A stretch of DNA of 64,000 nucleotides from Geotalea toluenoxydans JCM 15764 (GTDB lineage: Bacteria; Desulfobacterota; Desulfuromonadia; Geobacterales; Geobacteraceae), in contig NZ_BBCJ01000007.1 in assembly GCF_001311985.1 (NCBI RefSeq), positions 1 to 64,000 of the forward strand, given 5' to 3'. The notes under the pieces are model-generated. The model had not been told where the DNA came from. It saw nothing but the letters and a program-made list of their open reading frames with translations, and made no database searches. Shown piece after piece: positions 25,829 through 34,446 of the stretch; the stretch's first letter is position 1; each line of letters starts with the position of its first letter. The translations under genes were made by a program, and so were the position numbers.

Positions 25829-26377
25829 TTGACGCCTCCATTCATATCAGGCTTGCCAAACGTTTGGATACTGTGTGTTCCGGCAGTTTTGGGGATGGCT
25901 GTCTGCGGCCTCAAAAAGGGAGTCGCAAAGCGCATGTCCGACATGACTGGCTACAATGTCCGGGAAAGATTCTTCACCATCGGCGCATCGGTTGCCCCGT
26001 ATCCCTTCATGGTTGTGGCCGTGTGGACACCGTTCACTTCCCTCAAGCCTGCTCTTTGTGCGGGAATGGTCCTTTATCTCATAGGTCTGGGGTTCCTTGT
26101 CGCCACATTGTATGTGCTTGCCGCAACACCTTTGGATCAGCCGTTTTCTGCCGGACCTTACAAAGTTTCGAGAAACCCGCTTTATTTGGCGGCGACGCTG
26201 TTATTTTTCAGTATCTGCGTTGTTTCGCTCAATGTTATCCTCTTTGCCATTACGGCGATCCTCGTAGTTCTACAGCATTTAATGATTCTGGCAGAGGAGC
26301 GGGTCTGCAGGCTCAGATATGGCAGGACCTATGAGGAGTATATGAAAAAGGTGCCCCGCTATTTATGGTGTAACTGA
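25829..26377 (+). CDS. Isoprenylcysteine methyltransferase-like integral membrane protein
   Basis: 182 residues with about five membrane helices. The C-terminal half has GPYKVSRNPLYLAATLLFFS and EERVCRLRYGRTYEEYMKKVPRYL, the signature of the ICMT / phospholipid methyltransferase (PEMT-like) family, in which the R-N-P and the E-E-x-x-x-x-x-Y parts bind SAM. The start is uncertain: TTG 25829 has a weak site, and ATG 25934 is an alternative that loses the first helix. Confidence 0.75.
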   Translation: MTPPFISGLPNVWILCVPAVLGMAVCGLKKGVAKRMSDMTGYNVRERFFTIGASVAPYPFMVVAVWTPFTSLKPALCAGMVLYLIGLGFLVATLYVLAATPLDQPFSAGPYKVSRNPLYLAATLLFFSICVVSLNVILFAITAILVVLQHLMILAEERVCRLRYGRTYEEYMKKVPRYLWCN

Positions 26378-26397
26378 AGGTAGAAGGAGGGATTTTG

Positions 26398-26688
26398 ATG
26401 GAACCGGTATTGGCGCTCATGGAAGTGCATGTGAAAGATAAGGAAAAATTTGCCCAGTACCTGAAAGGACATCTGCCGACGATCGATCAATACGGCGGCA
26501 AGGTGGTGCTGAGAAGCGAGGGGATCGAAAGTATCGAGGGGGACTGGCTGCCGAAGCTGTTTGTGATGCAGGAATGGCCCAGCGTGGACGCCTTCAGGAA
26601 GTGGTATGCATCCAAGGAATACCAACCATGGAAGGATCTCAGGAAAGAGGCGTGCGACCTGAAGCTTACCCTGGTAAGAAAACTTTAA
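26398..26688 (+). CDS. DUF1330 family protein
   Basis: 96 residues from ATG 26398 (GAAGGAGG upstream). VHVKDKEKFAQYLKGHLPTIDQYGGKVVLR and LFVMQEWPSVDAFRKWYASKEYQPWKDLR are typical of the dimeric alpha+beta-barrel DUF1330 family. No enzymatic role is established. Confidence 0.85.
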   Translation: MEPVLALMEVHVKDKEKFAQYLKGHLPTIDQYGGKVVLRSEGIESIEGDWLPKLFVMQEWPSVDAFRKWYASKEYQPWKDLRKEACDLKLTLVRKL

Positions 26689-26701
26689 AAGTTGTACGGA
26701 A

Positions 26702-27555
26702 ATGCGGAGTCCTATGCCCTCCCATCTGGATGACCACAATCTGCCGGTCAAGCTCTTTGCCGCCTCCATAGTCATACTTATGGCGCTTGTTCCGGTTGTC
26801 CCGACTTCCGGCAAAATTGCAATCGAAGCGGCCATGGTAATCCTTTCTGCCTTGTCATGGCGAAAGCCCTCATTCCCCTTGGGGCTGTTCGGCGCCATAT
26901 TCGGTGGTGTTGTCTTTTTGCATATCCCATACTCCCAGCTCTCATTTGCCCTGGTGATCGTCCTGTATCTGCTTGTCATAGCCATGTTCCCACACCTGCG
27001 GCGCGGCTCGGGCTGGTTTTGCCGGGGAGAATTCGGGAGCACCGTAGTTCTTTTGTGTCTCGGCACCGCTGCTGTCAGCGGGCTGGCGCTCATCGCCTGG
27101 TTCATGCTTACCAAGCCGGGTATCGCGGACCTGATCCGGAGCTTTGTCCCTCAGGCGCCTTTGCCTGTTCTGGTTGTCGGCGGCCTTGTATTCGCATGGT
27201 AAACGCTGCCGTGGAAGAGATGATGTATCGCGGCGCTGTGGTCGGGGGCCTTGTGGAGTCAAAGGTGCCGACCTGTATCCTTTTGCCCCTTCAGGCCATC
27301 GCCTTTGGCACCATCCACATCGGCGGCTTCCCTCGGGGGTGGGTCGGGGTTTCACTTGCGACCGTCTACGGGTTCCTTCTGGGAGTTATCAGGCTTCGCT
27401 CCCGGGGGCTGCTCGCTCCATGGGCCGGACATGTGCTCACAGACCTTGTGATCGTGGCTATTGTGTTTTCGGTTGCCAGGTGGGCTAGGAGTCTGTCGGA
27501 CTTAGGGATCGAAGCGAGAGAATGGAAAATCGAAGACGGATATTCGGAAATTTGA
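26702..27555 (+). CDS. CPBP family intramembrane metalloprotease, frameshifted
   Basis: About eight membrane helices. The CPBP/CAAX-protease motifs are complete: EEMMYRG (motif 1), FGTIHIGGFPRG (motif 2 His) and PWAGHVLTDL (motif 3 His). They follow a one-base loss near 27197 (ttcgca-tgg). Restored length 284. Family members cleave membrane-bound peptides, for example in self-immunity to bacteriocins, or act as scaffolds. ATG 26714 is a possible alternative start. Confidence 0.85.
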
Positions 27556-27672
27556 GAGCGAATAGTGGACCTATTTGTCGAAAATTTCAGGAGATCCGGA
27601 CCGATTTGCCATTTTCGCAGCCGATTCATTCTAAGCCCGACAGACTCCTAGGTATTTATGAAAGCAGGTGCA

Positions 27673-28458
27673 ATGTCAAACGCTCGCCCGGAACATTTTG
27701 ATCAACTCTATCGCGACAACGTGGAAATGGTCTTCAAGCTTGCCATTAGTCTTACCGGCAACGATCATGATGCGGAGGAGGTTACCCAGGAGGCTTTCTT
27801 GCGGGCCTTTCGCGCCTACGATGATTTTCGGGGCGATTGCGCCTTTTCCACCTGGATCTACCGCATTGCCATGAATGTTGCCAATGACCATCTGAAGCAG
27901 AGAGCGAAGTTTCCCTGCCAGTCCCTCACCGAAGATTACGGCTATGTGCTTGAGGAAATCCTTGATCCCGATCCTGCCGTGAATCCCGAGATGGAACTCC
28001 TTGCCGGGCAGGCAAAGGTAAAATGCCTGCATAGCCTGACGGAATGCTTCACTCCTGAGCAGCGCAGGATTTTCTGTCTGGCTGTTACGCTGGGCTTGCC
28101 CCACAAGATGGTTGCGGAAATCCTGGATTGCTCCCTTGCCTTGGTAAAGACAACGTTGCACCGGGCCAAGAAGAGATGGTTCGGCTACATGGAAGACCGG
28201 TGCGGGCTTATCAAAAAGAGCAACCCTTGCGCCTGCAACCAGTGGGTTCGCTTCGGCCTTTCCCAAGGATGGTTCAACGCGGAGACTCAGGTTAAAATGC
28301 CGGTAGTCAATGCGGCACGGGCCAGGGAAGAAATCGGGCAGATGAAGGCCTTGCGGGATATTTATTACGAATTGTATCCGGAGACGGCAGACAAAACCTA
28401 TGCACAGAGAATCAGGGAGGGGATCGGGAAAAAGGAGTGGGGAATTTTTTTTGAATGA
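27673..28458 (+). CDS. ECF sigma factor with C-terminal CX8CXC extension (copy 2)
   Basis: Intact, 261 residues from ATG 27673, which has GCAGGTG upstream and aligns with copy 1 (an in-frame ATG at 27658 is possible). Region 2: FDQLYRDNVEMVFKLAISL...AEEVTQEAFLRAFRAY...FSTWIYRIAMNVANDH. Region 4: LPHKMVAEILDCSLALVKTTLHRAKKRW. Then DRCGLIKKSNPCACNQW repeats the CX8CXC of copy 1. An alpha/beta hydrolase gene follows, as in copy 1. No anti-sigma gene is near. Confidence 0.9.
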   Translation: MSNARPEHFDQLYRDNVEMVFKLAISLTGNDHDAEEVTQEAFLRAFRAYDDFRGDCAFSTWIYRIAMNVANDHLKQRAKFPCQSLTEDYGYVLEEILDPDPAVNPEMELLAGQAKVKCLHSLTECFTPEQRRIFCLAVTLGLPHKMVAEILDCSLALVKTTLHRAKKRWFGYMEDRCGLIKKSNPCACNQWVRFGLSQGWFNAETQVKMPVVNAARAREEIGQMKALRDIYYELYPETADKTYAQRIREGIGKKEWGIFFE

Positions 28459-28463
28459 GCTGT

Positions 28464-28486
28464 AACCTTTTGTCTCCCGGCGAGTC
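28464..28486 (+). promoter_or_regulatory. ECF-type promoter before the epoxide-hydrolase-like gene
   Basis: aacctttt, 12 bases, then gtc: the same boxes and spacing as at 19462-19484. It lies 5 bases after the sigma stop and 34 bases before the hydrolase ATG. The 12 spacer bases differ between the two sites, so the match is not simply recent duplication of the gap. Confidence 0.6.
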
Positions 28487-28520
28487 CAATATTCAATAAC
28501 GCTCGACAGGAGGCAGAAAA

Positions 28521-29425
28521 ATGGAACCAACAGACTCAGAATACGCAACAAATCCCACGAATTTCAAAAGAACTTCCTTCCGGATCAAAGGGCGGACCGT
28601 CCACGCCATCGAAGCAGGAAACGGCCCCTTGGTCGTGGCGCTGCATGGATTTCCCGACCTCCCCATTTCCTTTCGCCATCAGATCTCACTTCTGGCCCAG
28701 TGTGGTTACCGGGTGGTGGCACCCTGCCTGCGGGGGTACTTTCCCGACGACGAGTGCCCGGACGGTCCGTTCGAGATCGCAACCCTCGTGCAGGACTTGC
28801 TGGACCTTATCGACCACCTGACGGACCAGCCTGTAACACTTATCGGCCACGACTGGGGAGCTATCGCTGTCCGCGGTGCTGCTATCATTGCACCGGGAAA
28901 GGTTGCCCGCATCATCTGCATGTCGGTGCCGACCCCCGGCAATTTTGCAAAGGCCCTGCTCCGCAACCCGGAACAGCAGCGCCGCTCCTGGTACGCGTAT
29001 TTCTTTCAGCTCCCCTTTGCGGAATTGGCGGTGGCTGAGAACGATCTGCCTTCATCGAACGGCTCTGGCAGGAGTGGTCCCCCGGCTGGAAATGCCCGGA
29101 GGAGGTCATGGCGGAAATCAAAATGGCTTTTCGTAATCCGTCCGTACTGAAGGCCGCTTTGGGGTACTACCGGTCCCAGTTCAATCCGGCCCTTCAGCAA
29201 CCGGGCCTGGCCGAGATCCGCACGCGGCTTTCCGAGCCGATACCGGTCCCGGCAATGTATGTCCACGGTGCAGATGACGGCTGTATCGGCGCTGAAACGA
29301 CCGAGGGGATGGAAAGCAGTTTCGCTGCACATTTTGAAAGGCATATTATTCCGAAGGCTGGTCACTTCGTGCATCAGGAACAACCGGATGTTGTCAACGA
29401 ACTGATGGTGCGGTTTCTGACTTAA
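28521..29425 (+). CDS. Alpha/beta hydrolase, epoxide-hydrolase-like, frameshifted
   Basis: The ATG follows CAGGAGG. Motifs: VVALHGFPDLPISFRHQ (oxyanion loop HGFP), LIGHDWGAIAVRG (nucleophile Asp), VHGADDGCI (acid) and KAGHFVHQEQP (His). A missing G near 29048 splits it. Restored length 301. The HGFP and GHDWGA motifs fit soluble epoxide hydrolases and related dehalogenases. Unlike the gene at 19520, it lacks the clear haloalkane dehalogenase pentad. It is the partner of ECF copy 2. Confidence 0.85.
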
Positions 29426-29556
29426 ACCTCTGCTGCCCAGGTTCAGCATGATATGCCACTGTAACTTTAGCAAGATTGGAATAGCGCGGAGCCATATGCC
29501 CGTGCTATTTCTCTTTGGGGCATAGCCGCCATCCTCTGGCCATGGATGAACTTCCG

Positions 29557-30513
29557 TCACCCACCGCGAAATTCCTTGCGGTACCGTGCCGGTGAGATCT
29601 TCAGGATTTTATTGAAATGCAGGCGCAGGGAAACTTCCGAGCCGAAGCCGGCCTGCTGTGCGATCTGGTCTACGGGTTTGCCGGTTGTTTCCAGCAAGCG
29701 TTGGGCCAGTGCCAGTCGCTGATTGAGAAGCCATTTGCCGACCGTGGCGCCGGTTGCCTGGCGGAAGCGCCTGGTAAAGGTGCGTCGGCTCATAAAGACG
29801 CGGGCGGCCAGGGCATCCAGGCTATGGGGCTGGTCCAGGTTCTGCTGTACCCATTCCAGGGCCTGGGCGAAGCGGTCGACGGTAGCCGTGCTCTGCAACG
29901 GCTGCTCGATGTATTGCGCCTGTCCCCCCTGGCGATGGGGCGGAACCACCAGGTGGCGTGCTACTCGGCTTGCCACTTCGGCGCCATGGATATTGCGCAG
30001 GATGTGCAGGCAACAGTCGATTCCTGCAGCCCCACCGGCAGAGGTAATTATCTTCCCTTCATCCACATAGAGGACATCCCGGTCCACATGGATCGACGGG
30101 TAACGGCTTGCCAGGTCGTCGGCCCAGGCCCAATGGGTGGTAGCGCGGCGACCATCCAACAGCCCTGCTGCGGCCAGAACGTAGCTGCCGAGGCATAATC
30201 CCACCAAAGTCGCACCCCGTTCGGCGGCCTTGCGCAATGCCCTCAATAGGTGTTGCGGCGGCAGCTCATTGGGGTCATGCCAGCTGGGAACGATGATGAT
30301 CCCGGCCTTCTCCAGCTCGCCCAGGCCATGAAGCCCCGTCAGCGAGAATCCGGCGCTGGTGGCCAGCGTCCCCCTCTCCACTCCACAGACTACCACCTTG
30401 AATTGCGGCACTCCGGCACCCCGGCGGTCTTCCCCGAATACGGCACAGGGAACGGAGAGGTGCAGCGGGCTGATCCCGTTGAATGCTACCACTGCTATGT
30501 TGTCTTTTAACAT
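29557..30513 (-). CDS. GlxA/FtrA-type transcriptional regulator (DJ-1-like plus AraC HTH)
   Basis: Intact, 318 residues. A DJ-1/PfpI-like N-terminal domain (about residues 5-185) has the elbow LVGLCLGSYVLAAAGLLDGRRATTHW. The C-terminal AraC domain contains SLDALAARVFMSRRTFTRRFRQATG and PVDQIAQQAGFGSEVSLRLHFNK. Family members sense small metabolites and regulate catabolic genes. It is read against its neighbours. The 333-bp gap on its 5' side holds a dispersed repeat. Confidence 0.9.
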   Translation of the reverse strand: MLKDNIAVVAFNGISPLHLSVPCAVFGEDRRGAGVPQFKVVVCGVERGTLATSAGFSLTGLHGLGELEKAGIIIVPSWHDPNELPPQHLLRALRKAAERGATLVGLCLGSYVLAAAGLLDGRRATTHWAWADDLASRYPSIHVDRDVLYVDEGKIITSAGGAAGIDCCLHILRNIHGAEVASRVARHLVVPPHRQGGQAQYIEQPLQSTATVDRFAQALEWVQQNLDQPHSLDALAARVFMSRRTFTRRFRQATGATVGKWLLNQRLALAQRLLETTGKPVDQIAQQAGFGSEVSLRLHFNKILKISPARYRKEFRGG

Positions 30514-30560
30514 CCCATTTCTCCCTAAAAAAATTTGGTTCTTCAGACATTTTCGGGGGA

Positions 30561-30716
30561 AGGCAGTCGTGGCGTCGGGAGTGAGCGACGAGCTACAGCG
30601 GCGGGCGTCCGCTCGCCGCCTTTTGACCGGATATGACCTGCCACTTCAAGCATCGTGCGCCATTACACGGGGGGTGCCGCAAGGTCCGCAGCTGTGGCGA
30701 CAGAGCGAATGGACGA
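30561..30716 (-). repeat. Dispersed structured repeat, copy 1 (inverted, one end diverged)
   Basis: Read on the minus strand it shares with copies 2 and 3 the blocks gtcgccacagctgcgga, ccttgcgg and gcgggcgtccgctcgcc, and ends in cgacgccacgactgcc. The opposite end does not pair with this arm, so the copy looks truncated or diverged there. It fills about half of the gap 30514-30846. Apart from the hairpin at 30739, I see no gene in the rest. Confidence 0.75.
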
Positions 30717-30738
30717 ATCCCCGGATGATCCAAATATT

Positions 30739-30773
30739 TGGCCCGATTGTAACAGATATTGTCAATCAGGCCA
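30739..30773. repeat. Small hairpin upstream of the GNAT gene
   Basis: tggcccgattg (30739-30749) and caatcaggcca (30763-30773) are inverse complements with one mismatch and a 13-base loop. No T run follows. It lies about 75 bases before the next start and could be an operator. Confidence 0.4.
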
Positions 30774-30846
30774 CTGTTATTCTTGCGCCTTCCGATGGAT
30801 AATCTGAGCAACAACAAAGGGAAACGAACCGGAGGGAGAAACGCTC

Positions 30847-31377
30847 ATGCCTGCATTGAGAGTGTTGAATGAGTGTGATGTTACGCAGATCAACGGATGG
30901 CCGTCCTATACCGGGGACATGGAGCAAATGGACTATGCTCTGCGTGAAAAGGGATGGCTGCATGAATGTCGGTTGAGGCCAGGAGTCTTCCTCTATGCCG
31001 TTGAAGATGGCGACGACCTGATCGGTTTTACGATTCTGGAGAAGACGGATACGGCAGAGGCCGAGTTCCGCATCGCGCTGCGGCCCGACAGGACCGGCCT
31101 GGGACTTGGTGAAAGCATTACCTCAAAGACGCTGCAGATCGGATTCGAGGAGCACCGGTTTTCCCGCATCCACCTGATCGTCCGGAAGAATAACACCAGG
31201 GGGATTAAACTGTACCTGCGAATCGGCTTTGTGGATCGTGGGGAATGCCGCAGGGAGATTCAGGGGGTGCTGGTAGATTTTCGGCTGATGGAGATGAGCC
31301 GAGAGGAGTTCACACGAATGCGTATCATGAGAAATGCAGGGGAATTTGATGAAATTAACAGCGCATCTCCGAGCTAA
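30847..31377 (+). CDS. GNAT family N-acetyltransferase
   Basis: Intact, 176 residues, with CGGAGGG upstream. The acetyl-CoA motif region reads [24 protein letters not shown], followed by [27 protein letters not shown], the usual GNAT strand-helix with N-x-R-x-x-x-L-Y. The substrate is unknown. It overlaps no neighbour and ends 52 bases before the isochorismatase-like gene. Confidence 0.85.
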   Translation: MPALRVLNECDVTQINGWPSYTGDMEQMDYALREKGWLHECRLRPGVFLYAVEDGDDLIGFTILEKTDTAEAEFRIALRPDRTGLGLGESITSKTLQIGFEEHRFSRIHLIVRKNNTRGIKLYLRIGFVDRGECRREIQGVLVDFRLMEMSREEFTRMRIMRNAGEFDEINSASPS

Positions 31378-31429
31378 AGGCAGCAAAAATAAAAGATTGT
31401 TCTTGATGTTAGAAAAGGAGGGGAGGCAC

Positions 31430-31984
31430 ATGAGAAAGGCATTACTGGTCATCGACGTGCAGAACGAGTACTTCACGGGGAAGCTCCCGGTGACCCACCC
31501 GGCGGGAAGCCTGGAGAACATCGGAAGGGCGATGGATGCCGCCTCGGCAAGCGGTATCCCGGTCATTGTGGTGCAACATACCGTCACGGCGCCGGACCGT
31601 CCCGTCTTCCGGAAAGGGACTCCCGAATGGGATATTCACCCCGAGGTGGCGAAGCGCCCCCATGATCTCCTGATCGAGAAGACCCTGCCGGGAAGTTTTA
31701 CAGGGACAAACCTGGAAGAGTGGCTCAAGGCGAAGGATATCGGTACGCTGGTGATCAGCGGGTACATGACCCAGATGTGCTGCGACACCACGGCCCGTCA
31801 AGCGTTTCATCTCGGCTTCGGGGTGGAGTTTCTCTCCGACGCCACCGGCACACTTTCCCTCGCCAACGATGCCGGCTCCGTCAGTGCAGAGGAACTGCAC
31901 CGGGCGATCCTGGTCACCCAGGGGATGCTCTTCAGCAAGGTGATGACGACCGCGGAGTGGATAGGCGGTCTTGGGAAGGGATAG
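31430..31984 (+). CDS. Isochorismatase-like cysteine hydrolase
   Basis: The ATG at 31430 follows GGAGGGGAGG and begins [16 protein letters not shown], which carries the catalytic Asp. The nucleophile lies in [22 protein letters not shown] and the family Lys in [13 protein letters not shown]. 184 residues, intact. Members hydrolyse isochorismate, nicotinamide or other amides. The exact substrate cannot be told from the motifs. Confidence 0.9.
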   Translation: MRKALLVIDVQNEYFTGKLPVTHPAGSLENIGRAMDAASASGIPVIVVQHTVTAPDRPVFRKGTPEWDIHPEVAKRPHDLLIEKTLPGSFTGTNLEEWLKAKDIGTLVISGYMTQMCCDTTARQAFHLGFGVEFLSDATGTLSLANDAGSVSAEELHRAILVTQGMLFSKVMTTAEWIGGLGKG

Positions 31985-31988
31985 TGCA

Positions 31989-32119
31989 ATGGCAGACAAA
32001 ACCCGCGCCCCTTTCACCGGCTTTGCCCAGGAAAGCAGCTTCCCCCTGGAGGTGGAAACATAAGAAGGGCGCTCAGGCCCGATCTGCAGGAAGATTTGCA
32101 ACGCTGGCGCCAGCAGTAA
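31989..32119 (+). CDS. Small protein, 43 residues, frameshifted
   Basis: ATG four bases after the isochorismatase stop. It reads MADKTRAPFTGFAQESSFPL, then, if one A is restored near 32059 (gtggaa-acat), continues with NIRRALRPDLQEDLQRWRQQ and stops just before a terminator. The coupling, the terminator and the repaired frame support a real gene. No family recognised. Confidence 0.4.
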
Positions 32120-32123
32120 GTGA

Positions 32124-32155
32124 CCCCGGTTAAGAAAAAGCCGGGGCTTTTCTTT
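32124..32155 (+). terminator. Rho-independent terminator
   Basis: The stem ccccgg / ccgggg (32124-32129 and 32141-32146) with an 11-base loop is followed by cttttcttt. It closes the isochorismatase unit. Confidence 0.75.
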
Positions 32156-32190
32156 GCTGTTGATAGACGCATTTTTCGAAAACAAATGTG

Positions 32191-32240
32191 TTGACACCGC
32201 AGGAGAAAACACGTATTTTCACATTTCGACAACTATCGAA
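32191..32240 (+). promoter_or_regulatory. Sigma-70 promoter and dyad operator of the arsR-like gene
   Basis: ttgaca (32191-32196), 17 bases, tatttt (32214-32219) is a near-ideal housekeeping promoter. A dyad ttcga-n6-tcgaa follows at 32225-32240, and a palindrome ttttcgaaaa lies just upstream at 32173-32182. Both share the TTCGA half-site and are likely operators for the ArsR-type protein encoded at 32254. Confidence 0.7.
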
Positions 32241-32253
32241 GTGAAGGAATTCA

Positions 32254-32556
32254 ATGGATACCCAAAAACTGGCCAAGATGCTGAAAGCCCTTTCCCATCC
32301 CAACAGACTTGAACTCTATCTGGAGATAGCCCGAAAACACGAAGCAAGTTTCAAAACCGGCTGTGACTGTTTCGTCAGCGACATCATCGGCTCCCTCAAC
32401 ATCGGCGCCCCGACCATTTCCCATCACCTTAAGGAACTGGCCAATGCCGGGCTGATCGTCACGGAACGGAAGGGGAAGTTCCTGGTGGCAAGGGTCAACG
32501 AGAAGGCCGTGGAAGAGGTGAGCAAGGTCCTGGCGTTTCCCCATTCTTCAGTATGA
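32254..32556 (+). CDS. ArsR family transcriptional regulator
   Basis: Intact, 100 residues, with AAGTGAAGGA upstream. The winged helix reads LAKMLKALSHPNRLELYLEIA, then SDIIGSLNIGAPTISHHLKELANAGLIV. A Cys pair in KTGCDCFVSDI sits just before the recognition region, close to the ELCVCDL position of metal-sensing ArsR proteins, so As/Sb or heavy-metal sensing is possible. Repression of its own promoter is suggested by the dyads upstream. The stop codon lies in the arm of repeat copy 2. Confidence 0.9.
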   Translation: MDTQKLAKMLKALSHPNRLELYLEIARKHEASFKTGCDCFVSDIIGSLNIGAPTISHHLKELANAGLIVTERKGKFLVARVNEKAVEEVSKVLAFPHSSV

Positions 32557-32734
32557 GGAGGCAGTCGCGACATCGTCCGTTCGCTCTGTCGCCACAGCTG
32601 CGGACCTTGCGGTGCCGCCCGAGTAATGGTGTACTATGCTTGAATTGGCTGGTTGCCTCTCCGTTCCACATGCGGCGGGTGTCCGCTCGCCACTGTAGCT
32701 CGTCGCCCACTCCCGATGCCGCGACTGCCTCCTC
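32555..32734 (+). repeat. Dispersed structured repeat, copy 2 (complete)
   Basis: Terminal arms 32555-32575 and 32714-32734 are inverse complements at 20 of 21 positions (gaggaggcagtcgcg / cgcgactgcctcctc). Internal blocks gtcgccacagctgcgga, ccttgcgg and gcgggtgtccgctcgcc are shared with copies 1 and 3. It separates the arsR gene from the SDR gene. No coding sense is evident. Confidence 0.8.
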
Positions 32735-32819
32735 CGGCAATGTCAGAGGAACCATTTTTTTATTCGGTCATTTCGATGTTTGTTGAATTGTCAAAATATC
32801 AATAACAGAGGAGGAGTCT

Positions 32820-33629
32820 ATGGGGGGAGAGAAACAGTGGGATGACCGGGAGACGGTGCTGGTCACCGGCGCGACCAGCGGCATCGGATATGAGTTGTGT
32901 CGTCGTTTTGCCGCCAATGGGCATAACCTGGTGGTCGTGGCGAGGGATGCCCGGCGGCTGGGGGAGATCGGCGCCGAGTTCGAGAAAAGCTTCGGCATCA
33001 GTGTCGTGGGGATGACCGTGGATCTTGCAGTGCCGGGTGCTTCACGACAAATCTTCGACGACCTGCAGAGGCTGAACATTCCGGTGCATATTCTGGTCAA
33101 CAACGCCGGTTTCAACGAGTACGGCCCTTTTTCCGATACCAGTCTCCAGCGGGAACTGGAGATGATCCAGCTCCATATCGCTGCCATCACCTCCCTCACC
33201 AAGCTTTTTCTGCCGGCGATGCTGCAACGCGGGCACGGCGGCATTCTCAATGTGGGCTCGACCGGCTCGTTTGCCCCGGTGCCGCTCAATGCAGTCTACT
33301 GCGCCACCAAGGCCTACATCCTCAGCTTTACTGAAGCTCTGGCCGGGGAGCTGCGAGGATCGGGCATCAAGGTCACGGCGTTATGTCCCGGTGCAACGGC
33401 AACGGAATTTGCCGCCCGGGCCAATATGGAGGGAACCCGCATCTTTAAAGGGCCGCTGATGGATGCCGCTGCGGTCGCCGCTGCAGGGTACGAGGCGCTG
33501 CAGGGAAACATAGGCGTGGTTGTCCCTGGAATGATGAACCAGGCGACCATTGCATCCATCAGATTTGCCCCCAGGCGGCTAGTGGCAAGGATCGGCAGGT
33601 GGATGCTGGAACAAAAGCCGGCCCATTGA
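32820..33629 (+). CDS. Short-chain dehydrogenase/reductase
   Basis: Intact, 269 residues, with GAGGAG before the ATG. The cofactor motif TGATSGIG (about residue 17), VNNAG, catalytic Ser in LNVGST and Y-x-x-x-K in VYCATKAYILSF are all present. The R-D after the second strand (VVVARDARRL) suggests NADP(H). The gene probably belongs to an ArsR-controlled group with the methyltransferase that follows, although repeat copy 2 lies between arsR and it. Confidence 0.9.
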   Translation: MGGEKQWDDRETVLVTGATSGIGYELCRRFAANGHNLVVVARDARRLGEIGAEFEKSFGISVVGMTVDLAVPGASRQIFDDLQRLNIPVHILVNNAGFNEYGPFSDTSLQRELEMIQLHIAAITSLTKLFLPAMLQRGHGGILNVGSTGSFAPVPLNAVYCATKAYILSFTEALAGELRGSGIKVTALCPGATATEFAARANMEGTRIFKGPLMDAAAVAAAGYEALQGNIGVVVPGMMNQATIASIRFAPRRLVARIGRWMLEQKPAH

Positions 33630-33674
33630 CCGTTAACAGGTTGATGTTGTCGTACATCAGAAAAGGAGGAGACG

Positions 33675-34382
33675 ATGAATCTTAAATTTTGTTGTAGCGG
33701 TTTTACCTGTTGCACCGGTGGGTCCCATATGGCCAAAGAGGGACTGGATGCGCGTGTTCCCCAGGAGGAGATCGCCCCTTTATATGACCGGGTGTCCGGC
33801 ATCTACGATATCTGGGGGAGATTGGCCGAGTCCCATGCCAGAAGGCGCGCAATCGAGCTTGCTGGGATCAGGGACGGCGAGACAGTGCTGGAAGTGGCCG
33901 TTGGCACCGGTTTGGCCTTCCTGGAAATTGTGAAGAGAAATCCCCATGGGCGGAACATGGGGATCGATCTTTCTCCGGGGATGCTCGCCAGGGCCCGGAA
34001 GCGGCTTGCGCAGGTACGAGGGGCGGATTATGAACTCTCCATCGGTAGCGCCTTCCATCTTCAGGCAGAAAATGACTCGGTCGATCTGTTGGTGAACAAT
34101 TACATGTTCGACCTTATACCCTTTGAAGCCATGGACCAGGTGCTGCTCGAATTCAGGAGGGTCCTGAAGAAAGATGGCAGGCTGGTTCTGGTGAACATGA
34201 CCCGGGGCGAACGGTTCGGCAGCCGGCTGTATGAAACCCTTTACAGACTGTCACCCAAGGCAATGGGAGGCTGTCGTGGTGTGTGCCTCTCCGACAAATT
34301 GCGAGAGCATGGCTTTTCCGTAGCGGTGAGAGAGTATCATCAACAGATGCTCTTTCCTTCCGAGGTGATACTGGCTCGTTGA
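33675..34382 (+). CDS. Class I SAM-dependent methyltransferase with Cys-rich N terminus
   Basis: ATG 33675 follows AAAAGGAGGAG. Motif I is TVLEVAVGTGLAFLEIV, the acidic loop NMGIDLSPGMLARARKRL, motif II SVDLLVNNYMFDLIPFEAM and motif III LKKDGRLVLVNMT. The first 15 residues hold an unusual Cys run, FCCSGFTCCTGG, ahead of the normal domain. If translation began at ATG 33729 the run would be lost, but the strong ribosome site supports the longer form. Metal or metalloid methylation is possible beside an ArsR gene (inference). Confidence 0.8.
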   Translation: MNLKFCCSGFTCCTGGSHMAKEGLDARVPQEEIAPLYDRVSGIYDIWGRLAESHARRRAIELAGIRDGETVLEVAVGTGLAFLEIVKRNPHGRNMGIDLSPGMLARARKRLAQVRGADYELSIGSAFHLQAENDSVDLLVNNYMFDLIPFEAMDQVLLEFRRVLKKDGRLVLVNMTRGERFGSRLYETLYRLSPKAMGGCRGVCLSDKLREHGFSVAVREYHQQMLFPSEVILAR

Positions 34383-34446
34383 TAGTGGTAATTCTGCTGG
34401 ATCACTTTTTGTTGCAGCAACCAATAAATTAGGTTAAGGAAGAGAT

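Noticed and set aside
26942-27355. Frame opposite the CPBP protease gene
   Set aside because: The plus-strand frame has conserved protease motifs on both sides of a single lost base. The opposite frame has no family match.
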